Assembly (NCBI RefSeq): GCF_025567125.1 | Contig: NZ_JAOQJI010000008.1 | Coordinates: 65,230-129,229, forward strand | Direction: 5' to 3' | Source of the DNA: Phocaeicola fibrisolvens | Lineage (GTDB): Bacteria; Bacteroidota; Bacteroidia; Bacteroidales; Bacteroidaceae | Length of the DNA stretch: 64,000 nucleotides | Shown here: piece after piece, positions 43,823 through 51,958 of the stretch | How the letters are laid out: each line of letters opens with the position of its first letter | Numbering within the stretch: the first letter of the stretch is position 1 | The notes under the pieces: generated by a model | Seen by the model: only the letters and a program-made list of their open reading frames with translations | The model's database searches: none | Told to the model about the DNA's origin: nothing | Translations under genes and position numbers: made by a program

Positions 43823-45364
43823 ATGAATCAGAATCTTATTGTTTATTTTTCTGCCTTTTCCGGTTTGGCAGGATTGACTGGATGCGCTCAGGCTCAGAAG
43901 CAGGAAGCGCCCGATTTGAAGCGGCCGAATGTGATTTTTATTTATTCGGACGATTTGGGCATCGGTGATTTGAGCTGTTACGGAGCCACGAAGATTTCTA
44001 CTCCGAACATTGACAAACTGGCTGCACAGGGAGTCCAGTTTACCAATGCGTATGCTACTTCGGCCACCAGTACACCGTCGCGCTATGGTATGCTGACAGG
44101 TTGCTATCCGTGGAGAAAAGAAAATACGGGTATTGCTCCTGGAAACTCAGAACTGATAATCGACACCACTTGCGTAACCTTGGCTGACGTATTTCACGAA
44201 GCGGGGTATCATACAGGCGCCGTGGGAAAATGGCATTTGGGGCTGGGACCTGCAGGAGGAACCAACTTTAACGGACTGATTAAACCTAACACTCAAAGCA
44301 TCGGCTTTGACTACGAGTTCATTATTCCGGCTACGGTAGATCGTGTGCCTTGTGTGTTTGTAGAAAATGGACGGGTGGCCGGACTGGACCCTTCTGACCC
44401 TATTACCGTGAGCTATGACCACAAGGTCGGCAACTGGCCCACGGGAGAAGAGAATCCGGAACTGGTGAAATTGAAACCCAGTCAGGGACATAATAATACC
44501 ATTATCAACGGTATCCCGCGTATCGGTTGGATGACAGGCGGAAAGTCGGCTTTGTGGAATGATGAGGAGATTGCTGATGTCATCACTGGAAAGGCCAAAG
44601 ACTTCATTTGCTCGTCTACCGACAAGCCTTTCTTCCTGTATATGGGAACACAGGATGTGCATGTGCCACGTGTACCCCATCCGCGTTTTGCCGGAAAGAG
44701 CGGGCTGGGAACCCGTGGAGATGTCATTCTTCAGCTGGACTGGACCATTGGTGAGATTATGCATACCTTAGACAGTTTGGGTATTGCCGATAACACTTTG
44801 TTTATTTTTACTAGCGACAACGGCCCGGTAATAGACGATGGATATCAGGACCAGGCCCGCGAGATGTTGAATGGACATACTCCGATGGGTATCTACCGGG
44901 GTGGAAAATACAGTTTGTATGAAGCCGGTACCCGTATCCCATTTATTGTACGTTGGCCGGCAGCTATTCAGAAACCTTGCAAGCAGCAGGGATTGTTCTC
45001 ACAGATTGATGTGTTTGCTTCCTTGGCCGAGATTATGGAAATGCCGTTGGCCAAAGGGGTAGCTCCCGACAGTCATGCCCGTTCACAGGCTTTGATGGGA
45101 AAAGACCAGACCGACAGGGAATATGTGGTAGAGCAGAATTTGAACAATACACTGGCTATTATTCAGGGAGAATGGAAATATTTGCAGCCAAGTGACAAAC
45201 CTGCTTTGGAATATTGGACCAAGACGGAATTGGGAAACTCTCCGGAACCTCAGTTGTATAATCTGCGTACAGATCCTTCTGAAAAGGTGAATGTGGCAGC
45301 TCAGCATCCGGAAAAGGTGAAAGAACTGGCCGCCTTGCTGGATAAGGTAATCGCAGCTCAATAA
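43823..45364 (+). CDS. Sulfatase, S-type formylglycine site, downstream of HTCS
   Basis: 513 residues, lipobox LTGC (Cys21). PNVIFIYSDDLGIGDL gives the metal-binding aspartates; the active motif is S83-T-P-S-R87, followed by YGMLTG. GKWHLG and FTSDNGP are conserved. The layout of sulfatase next to HTCS is typical of chondroitin sulfate loci, where the matching enzyme acts on GalNAc-6-sulfate; this is inferred. It starts 29 bases after the HTCS stop and probably shares its transcript. Confidence 0.9.
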   Translation: MNQNLIVYFSAFSGLAGLTGCAQAQKQEAPDLKRPNVIFIYSDDLGIGDLSCYGATKISTPNIDKLAAQGVQFTNAYATSATSTPSRYGMLTGCYPWRKENTGIAPGNSELIIDTTCVTLADVFHEAGYHTGAVGKWHLGLGPAGGTNFNGLIKPNTQSIGFDYEFIIPATVDRVPCVFVENGRVAGLDPSDPITVSYDHKVGNWPTGEENPELVKLKPSQGHNNTIINGIPRIGWMTGGKSALWNDEEIADVITGKAKDFICSSTDKPFFLYMGTQDVHVPRVPHPRFAGKSGLGTRGDVILQLDWTIGEIMHTLDSLGIADNTLFIFTSDNGPVIDDGYQDQAREMLNGHTPMGIYRGGKYSLYEAGTRIPFIVRWPAAIQKPCKQQGLFSQIDVFASLAEIMEMPLAKGVAPDSHARSQALMGKDQTDREYVVEQNLNNTLAIIQGEWKYLQPSDKPALEYWTKTELGNSPEPQLYNLRTDPSEKVNVAAQHPEKVKELAALLDKVIAAQ

Positions 45365-45389
45365 AGAGCAAATTACTTTGCTTAAATAC

Positions 45390-45477
45390 CTTGACACGAA
45401 CGTGATGAGAGGTAGTCACGTTCGTGCGGAGAGCTCGACACGTTCGTGTCAAGGTGTCGTCACGTTCGTGACGAGGT
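45390..45477. repeat. Array of four tandem 22-bp units, each with a CACG-NN-CGTG palindrome
   Basis: Units start at 45390, 45412, 45434 and 45456, exactly 22 bp apart. Cores are CACGAACGTG (45395), CACGTTCGTG (45417), GACACGTTCGTGTC (45437) and GTCACGTTCGTGAC (45459). Units 3 and 4 differ at the arm ends by a paired change (GAC/GTC versus GTC/GAC), which keeps the dyad. The array lies between two convergent genes, so it is at the 3' end of both. Confidence 0.85.
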
Positions 45478-45533
45478 AAAAATCGAAATGCGTTTGAAAT
45501 AAAGTGGCAGTAGAGCGTGAAAAAAATCGTCCT

Positions 45534-45872
45534 TTATTTAGTCTGACTGTATCCTTCTGTTTTCAGCAAATCAATGATACGCTGCTTGAATTCTCCTTGA
45601 ATGAGAATTTCTCCATCCTTCACGGCACCTCCCACGCCACATTTCGTCTTGAGCTTTCTGCCCAGTTCCTTCAAGTCCTCTTCCGAGCCGATAAATCCGG
45701 ATACGACGGTGACGGTTTTTCCTCCTCGTCCTTTTTTCTCGATGCTGACTCTCAGCTTCTGCTGTTTCGGGTCGAGAGCTTCCGTTTCTACTTCTTCTCC
45801 TTTGTCATAATTGAAATCCGGATTGGTGGAATATACAATGTTCAAGCGCTCTTTCCAGTCGTTCTTTTTCAT
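45534..45872 (-). CDS. yciH: SUI1/YciH-family translation initiation factor-like protein
   Basis: 112 residues. The C-terminal half is the eIF1/SUI1 domain: KGRGGKTVTVVSGF, LGRKLKTKCGVGGAVKDGEILIQGEF (two parts) and KQRIIDLLKTEGY. Members bind the small ribosomal subunit; the bacterial role is not settled. The -7 box TACCTTTG is at 45902-45895 on the minus strand. It is divergent from rex. Confidence 0.93.
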   Translation of the reverse strand: MKKNDWKERLNIVYSTNPDFNYDKGEEVETEALDPKQQKLRVSIEKKGRGGKTVTVVSGFIGSEEDLKELGRKLKTKCGVGGAVKDGEILIQGEFKQRIIDLLKTEGYSQTK

Positions 45873-45894
45873 GTGAATTTAATTTAATCCGCTT

Positions 45895-45954
45895 CAAAGG
45901 TATGACATTTTTCAGAAATCGTACCCTCGATTTACGAGAAATAGTTTAATTTTG
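45895..45954. promoter_or_regulatory. Divergent -7 boxes for yciH and rex
   Basis: Minus strand TACCTTTG (45902-45895) for yciH and plus strand TAATTTTG (45947-45954) for rex. No clear -33 boxes were found. Between them CTCG-ATTTA-CGAG forms a short dyad. Confidence 0.45.
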
Positions 45955-45981
45955 CACTATTGAATAATAGAGCAAATCTGG

Positions 45982-46635
45982 ATGGCTGTACGAAGTCGTA
46001 AAATTACGGACAAGATTCCTGAGCCTACTTTACGCAGACTCCCGTGGTATCTTTCGAATGCGAAGCTGATGAAAGAGAAAGGGGAGAAATATGTGTCTTC
46101 TACTCAGATTTCCAGACAGATAAACATTGATGCCTCACAGATAGCGAAAGATCTTTCGTATGTGGATATCTCCGGACGTACGCGGGTGGGGTATGAAGTG
46201 GATTTGCTGATTCAGGTGCTGGAAGACTTTCTGGGATTTACGAACATGCACAAGGCCTATCTGTTCGGAGTCGGCAGTTTGGGAGGCGCCTTGCTGAGGG
46301 ATTCCGGTCTGTCGCATTTCGGATTGAAGATTGTAGGTGCATTCGACATTAATCCGAATCTGGTGGAAACTACCGTAGAGGGAATTCCCATTTATCATAC
46401 TGATGAGTTTGAACAGCGGATGGCGAAAGACGGGGTGAAAATCGGGGTGCTGACCGTACCCATCAACATCGCACAGGACATTACAGACAAGATGGTGGCC
46501 GGAGGAATCAAGGCTGTATGGAATTTTACGCCGTTCCGTATCCGTGTGCCGGAAACCATCGTGGTGCAGAACACGTCACTGTATGCCCATCTGGCCGTGA
46601 TGTTCAATCGTTTGAATGAAATTATAAAGAAATAA
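45982..46635 (+). CDS. rex: Redox-sensing transcriptional repressor Rex
   Basis: 217 residues. N-terminal winged helix (IPEPTLRRLPWYL, VSSTQISRQINIDASQIAKDLSY in parts) and a Rossmann domain with GVGSLGGALL that binds NADH. A C-terminal helix (YAHLAVMFNRLNEII) swaps between subunits. Rex represses fermentation and respiration genes when NADH is low. It begins a plus-strand run with a FAH hydrolase (4 bases), ispF, a glycosyltransferase and radC. Confidence 0.96.
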   Translation: MAVRSRKITDKIPEPTLRRLPWYLSNAKLMKEKGEKYVSSTQISRQINIDASQIAKDLSYVDISGRTRVGYEVDLLIQVLEDFLGFTNMHKAYLFGVGSLGGALLRDSGLSHFGLKIVGAFDINPNLVETTVEGIPIYHTDEFEQRMAKDGVKIGVLTVPINIAQDITDKMVAGGIKAVWNFTPFRIRVPETIVVQNTSLYAHLAVMFNRLNEIIKK

Positions 46636-46639
46636 CTCC

Positions 46640-47257
46640 ATGAAAATTATTGCTATAGGCATGAACTACAGCCTGCATTGCCATGAACTGCATGCAGGAG
46701 AAGCCTTGCCCCAAGAACCGGTCATCTTTATGAAGCCGGACTCTGCCTTGCTGAAAGACAGCAAGCCTTTTTTTATCCCTGATTTTTGTGAACAGGTGGA
46801 TTACGAAACGGAGATGGTGGTGCGTATCTGCCGCCTGGGAAAAAACATCTCTGAACGTTTTGCCCATCGCTATTATGATGCGGTGACCGTAGGCATTGAT
46901 TTTACGGCCCGCGACTTGCAGCGCAAGTTCCGTGCCGAGGGAAAGCCTTGGGAGTTGTGCAAAGGATTTGACAACTCGGCAGCCATCGGCGATTGGGTGC
47001 CGGTGGAAAAAGTAGGCGACATTCAGCACGTGAATTTCCATTTGGATATCGATGGAAAGACGGTACAGCAGGGAAATACGGGCGACATGCTGTTCACCGT
47101 AGACCAGATTATTGCCTACGTCAGCCGTTTCTGCACCTTGAAGATTGGAGATATGCTGTTTACTGGTACGCCGGTGGGGGTAGGTCCTGTGCAGATAGGC
47201 AATCATCTGGAGGGATATTTGGAAAATGAAAAACTTCTTGATTTTTACATACGATGA
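46640..47257 (+). CDS. Fumarylacetoacetate hydrolase (FAH) family protein
   Basis: 205 residues, single FAH domain: metal-binding DYETEMVVRI, VGIDFTARDLQRKF, KGFDNSAAIGDW and LFTGTPVGVGPV. Members are hydrolases, decarboxylases or tautomerases; oxaloacetate tautomerase/decarboxylase activity is known in this size class, but the substrate here is not evident. It starts 4 bases after rex and overlaps ispF by 4 bases (ATGA). Confidence 0.9.
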   Translation: MKIIAIGMNYSLHCHELHAGEALPQEPVIFMKPDSALLKDSKPFFIPDFCEQVDYETEMVVRICRLGKNISERFAHRYYDAVTVGIDFTARDLQRKFRAEGKPWELCKGFDNSAAIGDWVPVEKVGDIQHVNFHLDIDGKTVQQGNTGDMLFTVDQIIAYVSRFCTLKIGDMLFTGTPVGVGPVQIGNHLEGYLENEKLLDFYIR

Positions 47258-47733
47258 AGATAAGAGTTGGATTTGGGTTCGATGTGCACCGTCTGGTGCC
47301 GGGACGTGAATTGTGGCTGGGTGGAATTCGCTTGGAACATGAATTGGGCTTGTTGGGGCATTCGGATGCCGACGTGCTGATTCATGCCATCTGTGATGCA
47401 CTGCTGGGAGCGGCCAACCTGCGTGACATTGGCTATCATTTCCCCGACAATTCGGTGGAATTCAAGAATATCGACAGCAAGATTCTGCTGGCAAAAACCG
47501 TGGAACTGATTGCCGAAAAAGGCTATCGGGTAGGGAATATCGATGCGACGGTGTGTGCCGAACGTCCGAAACTGAAAAACCGCATTCCGGAAATGCAGGA
47601 AGTGCTGGCAAAGGTGATGGGCGTGGAGGCAGACGATGTCTCCATCAAGGCAACCACGACCGAGAAACTGGGATTTACCGGACGGGAAGAAGGTATCTCA
47701 GCGTATGCCACGGTGTTAATTGAAAAAGATTGA
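47254..47733 (+). CDS. ispF: 2-C-methyl-D-erythritol 2,4-cyclodiphosphate synthase
   Basis: 159 residues. FGFDVHRL supplies the zinc-binding Asp and His; GHSDADVLIHAICDALLGA, DIGYHFPD and TTTEKLGFTGREEGI are the conserved IspF blocks. It makes the cyclic diphosphate in the MEP isoprenoid route. Start overlaps the FAH stop in ATGA, so the genes are translationally linked. Confidence 0.97.
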   Translation: MKIRVGFGFDVHRLVPGRELWLGGIRLEHELGLLGHSDADVLIHAICDALLGAANLRDIGYHFPDNSVEFKNIDSKILLAKTVELIAEKGYRVGNIDATVCAERPKLKNRIPEMQEVLAKVMGVEADDVSIKATTTEKLGFTGREEGISAYATVLIEKD

Positions 47734-47748
47734 GAAAGGGGAGGAACG

Positions 47749-48744
47749 ATGAATCCGAAATATTCAGTGGTCATACCGGTGTACAACCGCCCGGATGAGG
47801 TGGACGAACTGTTGCAGAGCCTGACCGGACAGACCTATAAGGACTTCGAGGTGGTGGTAGTGGAAGACGGTTCTTCCATTCCGTGCAAGCAGGTTGTGGA
47901 AAAATATGAAGGAAAACTGGATGTCCATTATTTTGAGAAACCGAACTCCGGTCCGGGGCAGACGCGGAACTATGCGGTCGAACGGAGTCGTGGAGAGTAT
48001 CTGCTGATTCTGGATTCCGATTGTATTTTGCCTGCTACTTACTTGGCTGCGGTGGAAGCGGAATTGCAGCGGGAACCGGCAGATGCGTTCGGTGGTCCCG
48101 ACCGGGCGCACGATTCGTTTACTGACGTACAGAAAGCCATCAATTATGCCATGACTTCTTTTTTCACCACGGGAGGAATCCGGGGAGGAAAGAAGAAAAT
48201 GGACAAGTTCTACCCCCGCAGTTTCAACATGGGAGTCCGGGCCGATGTGTATAAGTCACTGGGCGGATTCTCCCGGATGCGTTTCGGCGAGGACATCGAC
48301 TTCAGTATCCGTATCTTCAAGGGAGGATATCGCTGTCGGTTGTTTCCGGAAGCATGGGTGTGGCATAAGCGCCGTACGGATTTGAAGAAATTTTTCAAGC
48401 AGGTACACAATTCCGGCATTGCCCGTATTGACTTGTACAAGAAATATCCGGAATCGTTGAAAGTGGTACATCTGTTGCCGGCAGTGTTTACGGTCGGTGT
48501 GGTACTGGTTCTGCTGGCTGCTTTTATCTGTCCGTGGAGCCTGCTTTTACTGGCTTTGTTTGCCGTCGTTATTTTTACAGACGCTTCTCTTCGTAATAAA
48601 AGTCTGAAAATTGGTGGACTATCCGTCTTTGCTGCGTTTATACAGTTGACGGGCTATGGTTCCGGTTTTTTACGGGCATGGTGGAAACGCTGTGTATGCG
48701 GAGGAAAGTCATTCTCTGCTTTCGAAAAAACTTTTTATAAATAG
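47749..48744 (+). CDS. Family 2 glycosyltransferase with C-terminal membrane helices
   Basis: 331 residues. GT-A domain: YSVVIPVYNRPDE, VVVVEDGSS, LLILDSDCILP (DxD-like), then GEDIDFSIRIFKGGYRC as the ED motif and a WHKRR acceptor region. Two or three membrane helices follow (VHLLPAVFTVGVVLVLLAAF region). It probably builds a cell-surface polysaccharide or lipid-linked sugar; the substrate is unknown. It lies between ispF and radC in a likely operon. Confidence 0.88.
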   Translation: MNPKYSVVIPVYNRPDEVDELLQSLTGQTYKDFEVVVVEDGSSIPCKQVVEKYEGKLDVHYFEKPNSGPGQTRNYAVERSRGEYLLILDSDCILPATYLAAVEAELQREPADAFGGPDRAHDSFTDVQKAINYAMTSFFTTGGIRGGKKKMDKFYPRSFNMGVRADVYKSLGGFSRMRFGEDIDFSIRIFKGGYRCRLFPEAWVWHKRRTDLKKFFKQVHNSGIARIDLYKKYPESLKVVHLLPAVFTVGVVLVLLAAFICPWSLLLLALFAVVIFTDASLRNKSLKIGGLSVFAAFIQLTGYGSGFLRAWWKRCVCGGKSFSAFEKTFYK

Positions 48745-48802
48745 AAGAATTCCTTTTTCTCCGGTCCGATGGTTCCGTCAGTCACTTTTAAAAGGAAGAA
48801 CC

Positions 48803-49492
48803 ATGAACGAGAAATTGCGTATAACCCAGTGGGCGGAAGAGGATCGGCCCCGGGAGAAAATGATGCTGCATGGCCCTGCGGCACTGAGCAATGCAGAACT
48901 GCTGGCTATATTGATTGGTTCCGGCAATGCGGAGGATACGGCGGTAGGATTGATGCGGAAAGTGCTGGAAGATTGTCATAACCGGTTGAGTGAGCTTGGA
49001 AAATATACGGTAGACGATTTGTGCCGTTACAAGGGGATTGGTCCGGCAAAGGCTGTCACGATTCTGGCAGCCTCAGAGTTGGGAAAGCGGAGACGGGAAG
49101 AGGAACCTTCCGAGCGTAAGCGGATTACCAGTTCGCAGGACGTGTATACCTTTTTTCATCCATTGCTGTGCGACTTGCCCGTAGAAGAATGCTGGGTGAT
49201 GCTGCTCAATCAGGCTGCCAAGGTCATTGATGCCGTGAAAATCAGTCAGGGAGGATTGGCCTCCACGCAGGTGGACGTGCGTTGTATCTTGCGGGAGGCA
49301 CTGTTGAAACGGGCCACTTCCATGATTCTTTGTCACAACCATCCTTCTGGAAACACCCGGCCAAGTCAGGATGACGACCGTCTGACCCATGCGTTGCTGG
49401 AAGCAGGGCGTACCATGAACATCCGCTTGTTGGACCATCTGGTTGTTTCGGACGGAAGTTACTATAGTTACGGAGATGAAGGACGTCTTTGA
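48803..49492 (+). CDS. radC: RadC-family JAMM domain protein
   Basis: 229 residues from the ATG at 48803, which has a good Shine-Dalgarno AAGGA and avoids an overlap with the glycosyltransferase frame. An N-terminal helix-hairpin-helix (LSNAELLAILIGSG, YKGIGPAKAVTILA) is followed by the MPN/JAMM domain with HNHPSGN and DDDRLTHAL as metal ligands. Role in DNA repair is disputed in the literature. Confidence 0.93.
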   Translation: MNEKLRITQWAEEDRPREKMMLHGPAALSNAELLAILIGSGNAEDTAVGLMRKVLEDCHNRLSELGKYTVDDLCRYKGIGPAKAVTILAASELGKRRREEEPSERKRITSSQDVYTFFHPLLCDLPVEECWVMLLNQAAKVIDAVKISQGGLASTQVDVRCILREALLKRATSMILCHNHPSGNTRPSQDDDRLTHALLEAGRTMNIRLLDHLVVSDGSYYSYGDEGRL

Positions 49493-49572
49493 GTTCGTTT
49501 TTTTGCAGGGTAAGGATGAAAAAATGGAGATTTTTGCCTATGTTTGCAACAAAGAATAAAGATTGAATGATT

Positions 49573-49893
49573 ATGGACAACGACAAGAAGTTGAAAATTG
49601 AGGAAAAGATTGTGGATATGCTGAAAACCGTGTACGACCCGGAAATTCCGGTAAACGTGTACGATTTAGGCTTGATTTATAAGATAGACCTTCAGGACGA
49701 CGGCGAGCTGACCGTCGATATGACCTTGACGGCTCCCAACTGTCCGGCAGCCGATTTCATCATGGAGGATGTACGCCAGAAGCTGGAATCGGTGGAAGGG
49801 GTAAAATCTGCACAGATCAATCTGGTCTTTGAACCGGAATGGGACAAGGACATGATGACGGAAGAGGCAAAACTGGAACTGGGATTTATGTAA
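49573..49893 (+). CDS. DUF59 (MIP18/SufT-like) iron-sulfur assembly protein
   Basis: 106 residues; the ATG at 49573 is preferred over 49567. KTVYDPEIPVNVYDLGLIY and MTLTAPNCPAADFI (with the conserved Cys) are the family hallmarks. Members help to mature iron-sulfur proteins. A -7 box TATGTTTG lies at 49539-49546. lpxH follows 4 bases after. Confidence 0.92.
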   Translation: MDNDKKLKIEEKIVDMLKTVYDPEIPVNVYDLGLIYKIDLQDDGELTVDMTLTAPNCPAADFIMEDVRQKLESVEGVKSAQINLVFEPEWDKDMMTEEAKLELGFM

Positions 49894-49897
49894 ACAA

Positions 49898-50680
49898 ATG
49901 CTTATGGATACGATGAAAAGTGTATATTTCCTTTCGGATGCTCATTTGGGTTCAAGAGCCATTGCGCACGGTCGTACGCAAGAACGTCGGCTGGTGAACT
50001 TTTTGGACAGCATCAAGCATCAGGCGGCTGCCGTGTATTTGCTGGGCGACATGTTCGATTTTTGGTATGAGTTCAAGCTGGTGGTTCCGAAGGGCTATAC
50101 CCGTTTCCTGGGAAAACTTTCCGAACTGACAGACATGGGGGTGGAAGTGCACTTTTTCATCGGGAACCACGACATCTGGTGTGGAGATTATCTGGAAAAA
50201 GAGTGTGGTGTGATTCTGCACCGGGAACCGTTGACGTGCGAAATTTACGGAAAAGAGTTTTTCCTGGGACACGGTGACGGACTAGGCGACAACGACCGGA
50301 AGTTCAAACTGTTGCGGACGATGTTTCACAGCAAGACGCTGCAACGCCTGTTTTCGATGCTTCATCCGCGCTGGAGTGTGGAGTTCGGACTGGAATGGGC
50401 CAAGCACAGCCGTCTGAAAAGAGAAGACGGACGCGAGCCGGATTATATGGGAGAGGATAAGGAACCGCTGGTATTGTTTTCAAAAGAATACTTGAAGAGC
50501 CATCCTGACATAAATTTCTTTATTTACGGACACCGTCACATCATGCTGGATTTGATGTTGAGCCGAACCTCGCGGATGATGATTCTCGGCGACTGGATTA
50601 CGGAGTTCTCGTATGCGGTGTTTGACGGAGAGAATATGTTCCTGGAACAATATATTGAAGGTGAAACTTCGGTGGAGTGA
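49898..50680 (+). CDS. lpxH: UDP-2,3-diacylglucosamine diphosphatase, LpxH type
   Basis: 260 residues (the ATGs at 49904 and 49913 are also possible). Calcineurin-like metallophosphatase with FLSDAHLGS, LLGDMFDFWYE, FIGNHDIW, GHGDGLGDND and YGHRH. It removes UMP in lipid A synthesis at the inner membrane. The two-residue start MLMDTM favours 49913 on family alignment, but this cannot be settled here. Confidence 0.92.
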   Translation: MLMDTMKSVYFLSDAHLGSRAIAHGRTQERRLVNFLDSIKHQAAAVYLLGDMFDFWYEFKLVVPKGYTRFLGKLSELTDMGVEVHFFIGNHDIWCGDYLEKECGVILHREPLTCEIYGKEFFLGHGDGLGDNDRKFKLLRTMFHSKTLQRLFSMLHPRWSVEFGLEWAKHSRLKREDGREPDYMGEDKEPLVLFSKEYLKSHPDINFFIYGHRHIMLDLMLSRTSRMMILGDWITEFSYAVFDGENMFLEQYIEGETSVE

Positions 50681-50698
50681 TTCGCTATCACATAGGAA

Positions 50699-50744
50699 AA
50701 GCAACAGGCGGTGACAAGAATGGGTTCTTGCCACCGCCTGTTGC
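50699..50744. terminator. Bidirectional terminator between lpxH and kdgK
   Basis: GCAACAGGCGGTG (50701-50713) pairs with CACCGCCTGTTGC (50732-50744), with CAAGAA/TTCTTG extending the stem inward. A T run follows on the minus strand; it is short on the plus strand. Confidence 0.8.
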
Positions 50745-50764
50745 TTATGAGGTTTGTATGTGGT

Positions 50765-51805
50765 TTATCGGGCCACTTCTCCGCTTTCCTGACGGGCAAG
50801 CAGACCTTCTACTTCGGATACCTTGACCATGTTGTAGTCGCCGGCAATGGTATTCTTCAATACAGAAGCAGCTGTTGAAAAATCTACACGTTTCTGATTG
50901 TCTTCGAATGCATTCTGTGCATACAGCATGGCGCCACAGAAGGCATCGCCTACTCCTACACAGTCGATGACGTTGTCGATGTCGAACACGCGGGTGTATT
51001 TCATTTCACCGTGGGCATAGAGAATGCCGGCAAATGTGTGGTGCTCGGAACTCATGACGTTGCGCAGGGCAATGTAGATGTACTTGCAGTTCGGAATCTG
51101 CTGGCTGATGCCTTGGCAGAATTTCTCGTAGGCAGCTGTGTCGTATTTCTCACCGCTCTTGGTGGCTTTGAAGCCGGGAGCCGGAATGCCAGTCACGAGG
51201 GCATATTCGCCTTCACTTCCGAACATGATGTCGCTGCTGGTCATTAGCGGACGCAATACCTCTTGAGCCGTTTTTCCATAATTCCACAAGTTTTTGCGGT
51301 AGTTGATGTCGTAAGAGATGGTCAGTCCCATTTCTTTGGCAATGTCGATGGCTTCTTTACAAACGTCGGCCAAGCCCGGAGTCAGTGCGGCATCGATGCC
51401 TGACCAGTGGAAGATGGCGGCATCCTTGAAGATTTCCCGCCAGTTGATCATACCGGGTTTCAGTTCGGAGAAAGCCGAGTTTTCACGGTCGTAGATGACG
51501 TTGGAGTTACGCATGGCCGCAGCCTTTTCCATGTAATATGTACCAAGTCGGTGTCCGCCAAAAAGAATGTGCTTCGTGCCGATGTTATGTGAACGGAGTT
51601 CTGCGATACAAGTTTCTCCCAGTGCATTGTCCGGCAAACGCGTGATGTATTCCACTTCTCCGCCAAAATTGGCAATGGAAATGGCTACATTGGCTTCACT
51701 TCCTCCATAATTGACAAGGAAGTCGTGGCTTTGTTGAATACGCAGGTTGTCGGGTGTGGTGAGACGGAGCATGATTTCTCCAAATGTTACAATCTTTTTG
51801 CTCAT
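50765..51805 (-). CDS. kdgK: 2-keto-3-deoxygluconate kinase (PfkB family)
   Basis: 346 residues. N-terminal VTFGEIMLRLTTP and NYGGSEANVA are the sugar-binding part; the ATP-site motif is CVGVGDAFCGAM (GVGD in place of GAGD), with ADP-site residues NTIAG near the end. KdgK phosphorylates KDG from uronic acid breakdown, such as that of GH88 products. Assignment between KDG kinase and other PfkB sugar kinases rests on the N-terminal GEIMLR-type motif. A hairpin lies in the leader. Confidence 0.85.
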   Translation of the reverse strand: MSKKIVTFGEIMLRLTTPDNLRIQQSHDFLVNYGGSEANVAISIANFGGEVEYITRLPDNALGETCIAELRSHNIGTKHILFGGHRLGTYYMEKAAAMRNSNVIYDRENSAFSELKPGMINWREIFKDAAIFHWSGIDAALTPGLADVCKEAIDIAKEMGLTISYDINYRKNLWNYGKTAQEVLRPLMTSSDIMFGSEGEYALVTGIPAPGFKATKSGEKYDTAAYEKFCQGISQQIPNCKYIYIALRNVMSSEHHTFAGILYAHGEMKYTRVFDIDNVIDCVGVGDAFCGAMLYAQNAFEDNQKRVDFSTAASVLKNTIAGDYNMVKVSEVEGLLARQESGEVAR

Positions 51806-51840
51806 AGTGGGATGTTTTTTATTTTAACTGAAAGCGGAGC

Positions 51841-51878
51841 AAAAAAGAAAAGGATACTCCTTGCGGGGATTCCTTTTC
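51841..51878 (-). terminator. Hairpin with T6 run in the kdgK leader (ackA terminator or attenuator)
   Basis: On the minus strand GAAAAGGA (51878-51871) pairs with TCCTTTTC (51854-51847), loop of 16, then TTTTTT (51846-51841). A -7 box TATCTTTG is upstream at 51905-51898, so the kdgK transcript would have to cross this hairpin. It may instead end the ackA transcript. Confidence 0.6.
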
Positions 51879-51958
51879 CTTGCTTTCGTTTCCTCGGCAA
51901 AGATAGTGAATTCCTGTCAGGGGGTATCCTCTTTTAACTCTTTTAGGATTCCTGTGGT

